Source: Streptomyces sp. NBC_01235
Lineage (GTDB): Bacteria; Actinomycetota; Actinomycetes; Streptomycetales; Streptomycetaceae
NCBI RefSeq assembly: GCF_035989285.1
Contig: NZ_CP108513.1
Span: 5,146,001 to 5,210,000, forward strand
Reading direction: 5' to 3'
DNA: 64,000 nucleotides
Shown: positions 24,558-31,442 of the stretch, in pieces
Position numbering within the stretch: position 1 is the first letter of the stretch
Layout: each line of letters begins with the position of its first letter
Notes under the pieces: generated by a model
Told to the model about the DNA's origin: nothing
Databases searched by the model: none
What the model saw: only the letters and a program-made list of their open reading frames with translations
Program-made: the position numbers and the translations under genes

Positions 24558-25508
24558 GTGAAACAGAGGGCGGCGTTGCGGGAGTTGGCCGAGGAGGGAG
24601 TCCTCCTAACTGCGCGTGCCCTCGACGCGGGGTGGCCCAAGCGGAGCCTCGCACGTGCGCTGCGGGCAGACGGCTGGACGCCTCTGCGAAAGGGTGCCTG
24701 GGTCGAGCCGGGGCGGAACCCGAACCTCGTCATACGGCTGAGGGCGGAGCAGCTCCTCAACCCCCGGCTCGTCGTGAGTCACCGTTCGGCAGCCGTTCTG
24801 TGGCGGATCGAGACCCTGTCCCGAGCCTCTCGTCCTCCCCTGGAGTTCACCGACCCCACGCTCAGCCACCGGCCGGAAGGGCGAGACGTACGCGTGTACC
24901 GCACCTGCCTGGAGCAGGCGAACGTGTTCGAGCGGCGGGGCCTGTGGACCACCGGCCCGGTACGCACGCTCACCGACCTGCTGCTGGCCGGCCCCAGGAA
25001 CGACGCCCTCGTCGCCGTGGACTCGGGACTCGCTCGCCGCACGGTCAACGGCGTCCGCCGCGCACCGCTCACCGACCTCGACACGATCAGCGCGGCTCTC
25101 GGGGAACGGGGACGTGTACGGGTACGGGGCGCGGTCAGGGCACGCGCCTGGCTACACCTGTGCGATCCCCTCGCCGGGTCCCCGGCCGAGACGATCGCCC
25201 GCCTGCGCATGCACGACGCAGGCCTCCACCCGGAGTCCCAGGTCGCCCTCCGTTCGCCGGACGGACGCGGGATCGTTCCGGACTTCCTCTTCCGCGCCGA
25301 GGGCCTGGCGGTCGAGATCGAGGGCTACGCCTACCACGGCGCCCGCGCTGACCACCGCCGTGACGTGATCCGCTTCAACGCACTCCAGCAGTGCCCTGAG
25401 ATCAGGTGTGTCCTGCGCTTCACCGCCGAGGACGCCTTCCACCGGCCAGAACGGATGATCCAGGAGATCCACGCTGCCCTGGCAGCCGCAAGGACGTCCT
25501 CCATGTGA
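24558..25508 (+). CDS. AbiEi-like/DUF559-domain protein
   Basis: 316 residues from the GTG at 24558; a TTG at 24510 would add 16 residues. The N-terminus ALRELAEEGVLLTARALDAGWPKRSLARALRADGWTPLRKGAWV is the winged-helix start of type IV AbiEi-like antitoxin proteins. The middle has the usual VSHRSAAVLW. The C-terminus is a restriction-endonuclease-like fold: GRGIVPDFLFRAEGLAVEIEGYAYHG, with the Glu-x-Glu core and RRDVIRFNALQQ. Actinobacterial genomes carry many solitary copies without an AbiEii toxin, as here. DNA-related function suspected only. Confidence 0.8.
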   Translation: MKQRAALRELAEEGVLLTARALDAGWPKRSLARALRADGWTPLRKGAWVEPGRNPNLVIRLRAEQLLNPRLVVSHRSAAVLWRIETLSRASRPPLEFTDPTLSHRPEGRDVRVYRTCLEQANVFERRGLWTTGPVRTLTDLLLAGPRNDALVAVDSGLARRTVNGVRRAPLTDLDTISAALGERGRVRVRGAVRARAWLHLCDPLAGSPAETIARLRMHDAGLHPESQVALRSPDGRGIVPDFLFRAEGLAVEIEGYAYHGARADHRRDVIRFNALQQCPEIRCVLRFTAEDAFHRPERMIQEIHAALAAARTSSM

Positions 25509-25709
25509 ACGGGACCTGGACAGGTGCCGGGGCGGCCCTCCACACATTTGGCGGGTTGGTGCCATCCCCAGGACCCCAACCCCCACCTCAGCCCGCCCCG
25601 CACCTGGCCCAAACCCACCAATCAGCGCTGGGCCCGCAATGGGTGAGGCAGGTGTGACGGATACGGTGCCCACCCCGGTCCGAGCCCGAGGTACTCGGCC
25701 GACGGCCGG

Positions 25710-26048
25710 TCACGCCACCGTGTACTGCGTGTCCCCGAAGTCCGCGACCACCCGCAGTTCACCGCCCAGGGCCCGCACGTAGGAGCGCAGGGTGGCAACC
25801 TCCGTGCGGTCGATCTCACCGTGCTCGATCGCCGAGATCCGGGGCGTGGACACCCCCATCGAGTCAGCGATGTCACGCTGGGTGAGATCCTGCTCACGAC
25901 GGAGCTCCGCAAGCTTGTAAGCCCGGATCTCGGCGAGGAGGCGGTCCTTGGCCTCCTGCTTCTCCTCAGGGGTCCGCACGGGCAGCCCGGCAGCCCGTCG
26001 GCGTTCGTCCACCCGACGCTTGACTTCCTCCCAGCCGACGCTGCTCAT
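25710..26048 (-). CDS. HigA-type XRE antitoxin
   Basis: 112 residues. N-terminal helix rich in Arg/Glu, then a Cro/C1-type helix-turn-helix at ~48-105: RREQDLTQRDIADSMGVSTPRISAIEHGEIDRTEVATLRSYVRALGG, and a C-terminal VVADFGDTQYTVA strand. Its ATG at 26048 overlaps the stop of the toxin gene by 4 bp. Expected to neutralise the upstream toxin and bind the palindrome at 26432-26449. Confidence 0.9.
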   Translation of the reverse strand: MSSVGWEEVKRRVDERRRAAGLPVRTPEEKQEAKDRLLAEIRAYKLAELRREQDLTQRDIADSMGVSTPRISAIEHGEIDRTEVATLRSYVRALGGELRVVADFGDTQYTVA

Positions 26049-26422
26049 TCGTACTCCCTCATGTCCAGCTCGGTGATGTGGTCCTGGTAGCGCTTCTCGG
26101 CGATCGGGATGTTGGTGTCGTACCAGCCGTTCCAGTGTCCGGCCTTGTCTCCGGCGACCAGAAGCACCGCCCGACGTACCGGGTCGAAGGCGAACAGAAT
26201 GCGAATCTCGCTGTTCCCGCAAGATCCGGGCCGCAGCTCTTTCAGGTGATGCTGCTCCGCGCCCTTGATCCGGTCGACGAGGGGTCGGCCGAGCGCAGGT
26301 CCGAAGTACGCCAACGCGTCGATGGCGTCTTCCACCTGATCGGCACTGCCGTGGTCGGACTCGACCAGTTCCTCGAACCACGCCGCCACCTCCGCGACGA
26401 GAATTACCTGCCATTCAGCCAT
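26045..26422 (-). CDS. HigB/RelE-type (Gp49-like) toxin
   Basis: 125 residues. RelE/ParE-superfamily Gp49-like pattern: VAAWFEELVESDHGSADQVEDAIDALAYFGPALGRPLVDRIKG, HHLKELRPG, EIRILFAFDPVRRAVLLVAGDKAGHWNGWYD and IAEKRYQDHI. These correspond to the ribosome-dependent mRNA interferase fold; the KELRP segment and Arg in IRILF are the usual functional positions. Toxin-first order as in higBA. ATG at 26422; the perfect inverted repeat 9 bp upstream supports autoregulation. Confidence 0.9.
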   Translation of the reverse strand: MAEWQVILVAEVAAWFEELVESDHGSADQVEDAIDALAYFGPALGRPLVDRIKGAEQHHLKELRPGSCGNSEIRILFAFDPVRRAVLLVAGDKAGHWNGWYDTNIPIAEKRYQDHITELDMREYE

Positions 26423-26431
26423 GCCAGCGAA

Positions 26432-26449
26432 ATTAACGCAAGCGTTAAT
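26432..26449. promoter_or_regulatory. Toxin-antitoxin operator
   Basis: ATTAACGC-AA-GCGTTAAT, a perfect 8-bp inverted repeat with a 2-bp spacer, 9 bp upstream of the toxin start. It is strikingly AT-rich for this genome and covers the position expected for the -10 and start site. Predicted to be bound by the XRE antitoxin. Confidence 0.8.
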
Positions 26450-26469
26450 CCGCAGGGTGGGGTCGCCGG

Positions 26470-28164
26470 TCATTCACCCCCTGGGGCGAACCGTGCCTCG
26501 CTCCCCCGCAGCTCCCCCTTCACCACCTTCCCGCTCGCGTTCCGCGGCAGCTCCCCCACGAACTCCACCGCCCTCGGCACCTTGTAGTTCGCCATCTCCC
26601 GGCGGGACCAGGCGATCAGGTCGTCGGCTGTGGAGGTCGCGCCCGGGCGGCGGACCACGTACGCCTTGCCGACCTCGCCCAGGCGCGGGTCCGGGACGCC
26701 GATGACGGCGACGTCGGCCACGTCCGGGTGCAGGCCGAGGAGTTGTTCTATCTCCGCCGGGTAGGCGTTGAAGCCGCCGACGATGAACATGTCCTTGAGG
26801 CGGTCGGTGATGCGAAGGTTGCCCGCCGGGTCCAGTACACCCACGTCGCCCGTGCGCAGCCAGCCGTCCGCCGTGAGGGCTTCCGCCGTCGCCGCCTCGT
26901 CCTCGTAGTAGCCGCGCATGACGTTGAAGCCGCGGACGAGCACCTCGCCCGGGGCTCCGGGGGCGAGTTCGGCGCCCGTCTCGTCGACGACCTTCACCTC
27001 GGTCCCGGGGATCGCCCGGCCCGACGTCGACGCGATCACCCGCGGCTCGTCGCCGCGACGGCACATCGTGACGATGCCGCTGGCCTCCGAGAGGCCGTAC
27101 GCCGTCAGGACCGTCCGCACGCCGAGTTCGCCCCGCAGCCGTTCCACGAGGCGGAGCGGGACGACCGCCGCGCCCGTCACGACCAGCCGCAGCGCCGAGA
27201 GGTCGTACGTGTCGCGCGACGGGTGGTCCAGGAGGGACTGGTGGAGCGTCGGGGGGCCGGGGAGGACCGACACCCGTTCCGAGGAAACGTTCGCCAGCAC
27301 CGCGTCCACGTTGAACACCGGCTGCGGGATCATCGTCACGCCCCGCATCAGGCAGGCGATCACGCCCGCCTTGTAGCCGAAGGTGTGGAAGAACGGGTTG
27401 ACGATCAGGTAGCGGTCACCATGGCGCAGTCCCGCCAGGTCGGTCCAGATCCCGTACGCCCGCAGGGTCTGCGCGTGCGTGATCACCGCGCCCTTCGGGC
27501 GGCCCGTCGTGCCCGAGGTGAAGACGATGTCCGACGGCCACTCCCCCCGCACCGCGTCCGCCCGCGCCCGCACCCGCGCCGCCCCCACCCCGTCCCCGCT
27601 CGCCAGGAAGTCCTTCCAGGTGCGGAAGCCGACCGGGGCGTCGTCGGACAGGACCACCGCCTGTTCCAGCGCCGGGAGCCCGGGCAGCGGGCCGCCTGAA
27701 CCCGGCCCCGCACCCGGCACCTGCCCGGCCGCGCGCCGCAGCGACGCCACGTACGACGTGCCGAGGAACGTGCCCGTCACGAACAGCAGCCGCGCCCCGC
27801 TCCTGCGCAGCACATACGCGGCCTCCGCCCCCTTGAAGCGCGTGTTCAGCGGGACCAGCACCGCCCCCGCCGACACCGCGCCCAGCGCCGCGACCATCCA
27901 CTCCAGCGAGTTCGGGGCCCAGATGCCGACCCGGTCACCGGCCCGCATCCCGTTGGCGACGCACGCCGCCGCCGCGCGTTCGACCCGCGCGCCCAGTTCG
28001 CCGTACGAGATCCGGGTACGGCCGTCCACCACCGCCTCGGTGTCCGCGTACCGCTCGGCCGCCGAACGGACCAGCCCCGGAATGCTGCCCCATTCCTCGT
28101 GGCCCGTGCCGTCCCTCGTCGTCCCGTCCCGCTCCACGTCTTCTGCGTTCCAGTCTCCGCCCAC
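26470..28164 (-). CDS. Acyl-CoA synthetase (FadD3-like AMP-ligase)
   Basis: 564 residues, full-length ANL-family acyl-CoA ligase. P-loop DIVFTSGTTGRPKGAVITH, A5 motif TAYGLSEASG, A7 GWLRTGDVGVLD, A8 ITDRLKDMFIVGGFNAYPAEIE and the C-terminal catalytic Lys in LPRNASGKVVKGELR. The sequence around NPFFHTFGYKAG and ISTSGRAIPG-like segments resembles FadD3-type ligases acting on cyclic propionate side chains (inference). GTG start at 28164. Faces the thiolase operon; both are under the operator pair 28188/28215. Probably the entry step activating the pathway substrate with CoA. Confidence 0.92.
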   Translation of the reverse strand: MGGDWNAEDVERDGTTRDGTGHEEWGSIPGLVRSAAERYADTEAVVDGRTRISYGELGARVERAAAACVANGMRAGDRVGIWAPNSLEWMVAALGAVSAGAVLVPLNTRFKGAEAAYVLRRSGARLLFVTGTFLGTSYVASLRRAAGQVPGAGPGSGGPLPGLPALEQAVVLSDDAPVGFRTWKDFLASGDGVGAARVRARADAVRGEWPSDIVFTSGTTGRPKGAVITHAQTLRAYGIWTDLAGLRHGDRYLIVNPFFHTFGYKAGVIACLMRGVTMIPQPVFNVDAVLANVSSERVSVLPGPPTLHQSLLDHPSRDTYDLSALRLVVTGAAVVPLRLVERLRGELGVRTVLTAYGLSEASGIVTMCRRGDEPRVIASTSGRAIPGTEVKVVDETGAELAPGAPGEVLVRGFNVMRGYYEDEAATAEALTADGWLRTGDVGVLDPAGNLRITDRLKDMFIVGGFNAYPAEIEQLLGLHPDVADVAVIGVPDPRLGEVGKAYVVRRPGATSTADDLIAWSRREMANYKVPRAVEFVGELPRNASGKVVKGELRGSEARFAPGGE

Positions 28165-28187
28165 AACCGGCCTCCCGCACCCAGTAG

Positions 28188-28202
28188 CTGACGATCCGTC
28201 AG
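28188..28202. promoter_or_regulatory. CTGACG-N3-CGTCAG operator, site 5 (-35 of thiolase operon)
   Basis: CTGACGATCCGTCAG, both halves perfect. On the plus strand CTGACG (28188-28193) is followed after exactly 17 bp by TAACCT (28211-28216), a promoter for the thiolase operon. The -10 of the divergent acyl-CoA synthetase promoter (TAATCT, 28206-28201 minus strand) touches this site. Confidence 0.85.
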
Positions 28203-28214
28203 ATTAGCTGTAAC

Positions 28215-28229
28215 CTGACGACCTGTCAG
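28215..28229. promoter_or_regulatory. CTGACG-N3-CGTCAG operator, site 6 (-35 of acyl-CoA synthetase)
   Basis: CTGACGACCTGTCAG, one mismatch (TGTCAG for CGTCAG). Read on the minus strand it begins CTGACA (28229-28224), a very good -35, followed after exactly 17 bp by TAATCT (28206-28201). So sites 5 and 6 together build two overlapping face-to-face promoters. Centres 27 bp apart. Confidence 0.8.
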
Positions 28230-28260
28230 CTCACCCGCTCCCGCCGCGGAGGTGAAGCCA

Positions 28261-29409
28261 GTGACCGGGCTCAAGGACGCCACCGCCGTCGTCGGCATCG
28301 GGCAGACGGCCTTCGCCAAGCACCTCCCCGAGGACGAGCGCGCCCTCGCCTGCCGTGCCGTCCTCGCCGCCCTCGACGACGCCGGGATCGCCCCCGGCGA
28401 GGTCGACGCCCTCGCCTCCTACACCATGGAGGAGACCGACGAGGTCGAGCTGGCGAAGGCCGTCGGATTCGGCGACCTGACCTTCTTCAGCAAGGTCGGA
28501 TACGGGGGCGGCGGCTCCTGCGCCACCGTCGCCCACCTCGCCGCCGCCATCGCCTCCGGCCAGGCCACGGTCGGGGTCGCCTGGCGCTCGCGCAAGCGGG
28601 GCAGCGGGCCGCGCCCGTGGACCAACACGGCCGTCCAGCTCCCCACCCCGGCCCAGTGGACCCGGCCGTTCGGTCTCCTGCGGCCCGTCGACGAGATAGC
28701 CATGCTGGCCCGCCGCTACCTGCACGAGTACGGCGCCACCCGCGACCACCTCTTCAACGTCGCCCTCGCCTGCCGCAACCGCGCCAACCAGAACCCGGCG
28801 GCGATCATGTACGACCGTCCGCTCACCCGCGAGATGTACATGACCGCCCGCTGGATCAGCGAGCCGCTCTGCCTCTACGACAACTGCCTGGAGACGGACG
28901 GGGCGTTGGCGTGCGTGGTGGTGAGCAGCGAGCGGGCCCGGGACTGCCGGCACCGGCCCGTGTACGTCCACTCCGCCGCCCAGGGACTGCCCGCCCAGCA
29001 CCACGGGATGGTCAACTACTGGAACGACGACCCGCTCACCGGGCCCGCCTGGGCGGCCGCCCGACACCTGTGGAAGCACGCGGACTTCACCCCGCAGGAC
29101 GTCGACGTCGCCCAGATCTACGACGCCTTCACCCCGCTCGTCCCCCTCTCCCTCGAGGGCTACGGGTTCTGCGACCGGGGAGAGGGCGGGGCGTTCACCG
29201 AGGGCGGCGCCCTGGAGACCGGCGGACGGCTGCCCCTCAACACCGGCGGGGGCGGGCTCAGCGAGGCCTACGTCCATGGGTTCAACCTCGTCAACGAGGG
29301 TGTGAAGCAACTGCGCGGGACCAGCACCGCCCAGGTTCCCGGTGCCGCCACCTGCCTTGTCACCGCCGGCGAGGGCGTCCCGACGTCCGCCCTGCTGCTC
29401 AGGAACTGA
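28261..29409 (+). CDS. Thiolase-like protein (SCP2/Ltp2 type)
   Basis: 382 residues from GTG 28261 (GGAGG 8 bp upstream; GTG 28252 lies within that site). Thiolase-fold pattern: VVGIGQTAFAKHLPE, AALDDAGIAPGEVDALASY, KVGYGGGGSCATVAHLAAAIASGQ, VAQIYDAFTPLVPLSLEGYGFCDRGEGGAFTEGG and LPLNTGGGGLSEAYVHG. The usual HDCF of SCP2 thiolases is YDAF, with Tyr in place of His, as in lipid-transfer proteins that act as retro-aldolases (Ltp2). A Cys (~87) lies near but not at the canonical nucleophile position. Followed by a DUF35 gene, the usual partner of Ltp2-like proteins. Likely C-C cleavage of a CoA ester. Confidence 0.88.
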   Translation: MTGLKDATAVVGIGQTAFAKHLPEDERALACRAVLAALDDAGIAPGEVDALASYTMEETDEVELAKAVGFGDLTFFSKVGYGGGGSCATVAHLAAAIASGQATVGVAWRSRKRGSGPRPWTNTAVQLPTPAQWTRPFGLLRPVDEIAMLARRYLHEYGATRDHLFNVALACRNRANQNPAAIMYDRPLTREMYMTARWISEPLCLYDNCLETDGALACVVVSSERARDCRHRPVYVHSAAQGLPAQHHGMVNYWNDDPLTGPAWAAARHLWKHADFTPQDVDVAQIYDAFTPLVPLSLEGYGFCDRGEGGAFTEGGALETGGRLPLNTGGGGLSEAYVHGFNLVNEGVKQLRGTSTAQVPGAATCLVTAGEGVPTSALLLRN

Positions 29410-29432
29410 CGCACCGAGGAGTTGATCCCGCG

Positions 29433-29849
29433 ATGCTCACGCCCGTCCCCGACGCCGACGGCGCTCCCTTCTGGCGGTACGCCGCCCAGGGCGAACTCCG
29501 CGTCCAGACCTGCGCCGACTGCGGCGAGCCCCGCTTCCCGCCCCGCCCCTGCTGCCCGCACTGCCAGTCCTTCGCGAGCGAGTGGCGGCAGACCTCGGGA
29601 CGCGGCCGGATCTGGTCCTACGTCGTCCCGCACCCGCCCCTCCTGCCCGAGTACGCCGCGCGGGCCCCGTACAACGTGATCCTCGTCGAGCTGGCCGAGA
29701 CGCCCCGCATACGGATGGTGGGAAACCTGGTGAGCGAGCCGGGGGCGCCGCTCGACTCCCTCTCCCCCGACCGCGTTCGCATCGGCGCCCGGGTGCGGGT
29801 CGTCTTCGACGGGGACGGGCTGCCGCAGTGGGTTGCGGAGGGGCCGTGA
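29433..29849 (+). CDS. DUF35 Zn-ribbon/OB-fold protein
   Basis: 138 residues. Rubredoxin-like zinc ribbon CADCGEPRFPPRPCCPHC (CxxC ... CxxC) at ~30-47, then the OB-fold: GRGRIWSYVVPHPPLLPEYAARAPYNVILVELAETPRIRMVGNL and IGARVRVVFDGDGLPQWV. DUF35 proteins bind the thiolase-fold aldolase or synthase and supply an acyl-CoA-binding surface (as ChsH2 with Ltp2). It lies 23 bp after the thiolase gene and overlaps the start of the enoyl-CoA hydratase, consistent with a complex. Confidence 0.92.
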   Translation: MLTPVPDADGAPFWRYAAQGELRVQTCADCGEPRFPPRPCCPHCQSFASEWRQTSGRGRIWSYVVPHPPLLPEYAARAPYNVILVELAETPRIRMVGNLVSEPGAPLDSLSPDRVRIGARVRVVFDGDGLPQWVAEGP

Positions 29850-30631
29850 GTGCGGCCGAGCGGGTGCGCCTCGCCGTCGACAAGGACACCGGGGTCGCCG
29901 TCGTCACCCTCGACCGGCCGGCCAGACTCAACGCCATCGACCTCGAAACGGTCCGCGAACTGAAGGACGTGTGGCGGGAGTTGCGGTTCGACGACTCCGT
30001 ACGGGCCGTCGTCCTCACCGGGGCGGGCGGGCGGGCGTTCTCCACCGGGCTGGACCGGGACGCCGTCGTACCGCAGCCCGACTCCCCCTACATGCAGGAC
30101 GATCCGCTGCTCACCGTCGGCCCCAAGGCGAACGACCTGTGGAAGCCGGTCGTCGCCGCCGTGGAGGGGATGGCCTGCGGAGGCGCCTTCTATCTGCTCG
30201 GGGAGTGCGAGTTCGTCGTCGCGGGCGCCGACGCCGTGTTCTTCGACCCCCACACCACGTACGGAATGGTCAGCGCGTACGAGTCGGTGCTCCTCGCCCA
30301 GCGGATGCCGTACGGGGAGGTCGCGCGGATGATGCTGATGGGCACGGCGGAACGGATCTCCGCCCGGCGCGCGTTCGAGGTCGGGCTGGTCTCCGAACTC
30401 ACCGACACGGGAGGGGCGTTGACGGCCGCCGTCGCGTGCGCGGCCGTGATCGCCGGGTACCCCCCGGCCGGTGTGCAGGGCACCGTGCGCGCGCTGTGGG
30501 CGGCGAAGGAGGCGGCTCGCGCGATGGCGTTCGCGCAGGCGCCCCACCTCATCTCGCTGGGGAACCTGCCGACCGAGCGGCAGGCGGAGCTGTTCGCCGG
30601 GCGACGGGAGGGCGGTTTCCGGGTGCGGTGA
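29846..30631 (+). CDS. Enoyl-CoA hydratase/isomerase family protein
   Basis: 261 residues, crotonase fold. GVAVVTLDRPARLNAIDLETVREL, oxyanion strands VRAVVLTGAGGRAFSTGLDRDAV and VVAAVEGMACGGAFYLLGECEFVVAG. The first catalytic Glu position (GGx3GxELA in classic hydratases) reads GGAFYLLGECEF; the second region reads DPHTTYGMVS, so hydratase chemistry is likely but isomerase or C-C hydrolase activity is possible. GTG start overlaps the DUF35 stop (GTGA). Last gene of the thiolase-DUF35-hydratase operon. Confidence 0.9.
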   Translation: MSAAERVRLAVDKDTGVAVVTLDRPARLNAIDLETVRELKDVWRELRFDDSVRAVVLTGAGGRAFSTGLDRDAVVPQPDSPYMQDDPLLTVGPKANDLWKPVVAAVEGMACGGAFYLLGECEFVVAGADAVFFDPHTTYGMVSAYESVLLAQRMPYGEVARMMLMGTAERISARRAFEVGLVSELTDTGGALTAAVACAAVIAGYPPAGVQGTVRALWAAKEAARAMAFAQAPHLISLGNLPTERQAELFAGRREGGFRVR

Positions 30632-30750
30632 GCGGCTGTCAGCCGGCCGACGCGTACGGTTCCAGGTGCGGTGAGCGGCTGTCAGCCGGCCGACGCGTAC
30701 GGCTGCGGGTGCGGTGAGCGGCTGTCAGCCGGCCGACGCGTACGGCTGCG
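30622..30750. repeat. 43-bp tandem repeat spanning two convergent gene ends
   Basis: Three head-to-tail copies with a 43-bp period at 30622-30664, 30665-30707 and 30708-30750; copies 2 and 3 are identical, copy 1 differs only in its last few bases. Copy 1 contains the stop codon of the hydratase (GTGCGGTGA); copy 3 contains the stop and last codons of the convergent secreted-protein gene. The duplicated unit is thus the original junction of the two gene ends, expanded twice. Confidence 0.9.
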
Positions 30751-31276
30751 GGTTGCAGTGGTCGACCTTCGCCGCGACGCCCGGGCTGGACAGGTCGACC
30801 TGTACCGTCGTCGTCTCGTTCCCGGCGACGTACTTGTCCGTGCTCTGCTCCTCCACCCGGTCGGAACCGGCGTCGAGGAAATCGACCGTGACGGTGAAGT
30901 AGGCGCCGGTCGCGTTCGGGTTGGTGACCTCGACCGTCGCGTACGCCTGGGTCGGCGTCGCGCAGTCGATCAACTTCACCGAGGCGTCCTGGAGTGTCGT
31001 GGACGCGTCCGAGGAGCCGCTGCCGCCGTACGTGTCGTCGGTGTCGTCCGTGTAGTCGTCATCGTCGTCGTAGTCGTGGTACCGCGAGCCCGACGTGCCA
31101 CCGCTCGACGACGAACTGTCGTGGTCCTGGCCGGAGCTGCTGCATCCGCCACCACCACCGCCGCCGCTGTGACTGCTGCCGTGGCCGTGGCCCCTTCCCG
31201 TCGAGAAACCGGTCAGCGCCAGCACGACGAACACCGACACCGCGGTGAACCTGAACTTCTGCCCCCGTCGATCCAT
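30725..31276 (-). CDS. Secreted low-complexity protein with C-terminal beta domain
   Basis: 183 residues. Signal/anchor KFRFTAVSVFVVLALTGFSTG, then ~70 residues of extreme composition: His/Gly/Ser, a poly-Gly run, Ser runs and a strongly acidic DYDDDDDYTDDTDDTY patch. The C-terminal ~90 residues form a folded domain: VKLIDCATPTQAYATVEVTNPNATGAYFTVTVDFLDAGSDRVEEQSTDKYVAGNETTTVQVDL, resembling an FxLYD/DUF3426-like extracellular beta-sandwich, with paired Cys (CATP, HCNP). ATG at 31276. Alone, convergent with the hydratase operon. Confidence 0.8.
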   Translation of the reverse strand: MDRRGQKFRFTAVSVFVVLALTGFSTGRGHGHGSSHSGGGGGGGCSSSGQDHDSSSSSGGTSGSRYHDYDDDDDYTDDTDDTYGGSGSSDASTTLQDASVKLIDCATPTQAYATVEVTNPNATGAYFTVTVDFLDAGSDRVEEQSTDKYVAGNETTTVQVDLSSPGVAAKVDHCNPQPYASAG

Positions 31277-31442
31277 ACGGACACCCTAGGCACTTCCTGT
31301 CACGACCATGTCACCGCGTGGCGACCGGCCCGTCCCCGGCGTAGCGTCTGGGGTGGCGGCCGCCGTCTGGATCCCCTTCCGTGCACCCGGCACGACGGCC
31401 GTCCCGGACACCGGCACCAGCCCCGGACACGGTGCGGGCGGC

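Noticed and set aside
30622..30750. CRISPR array
   Set aside because: Repeats are adjacent without spacers and contain gene ends; no cas genes.
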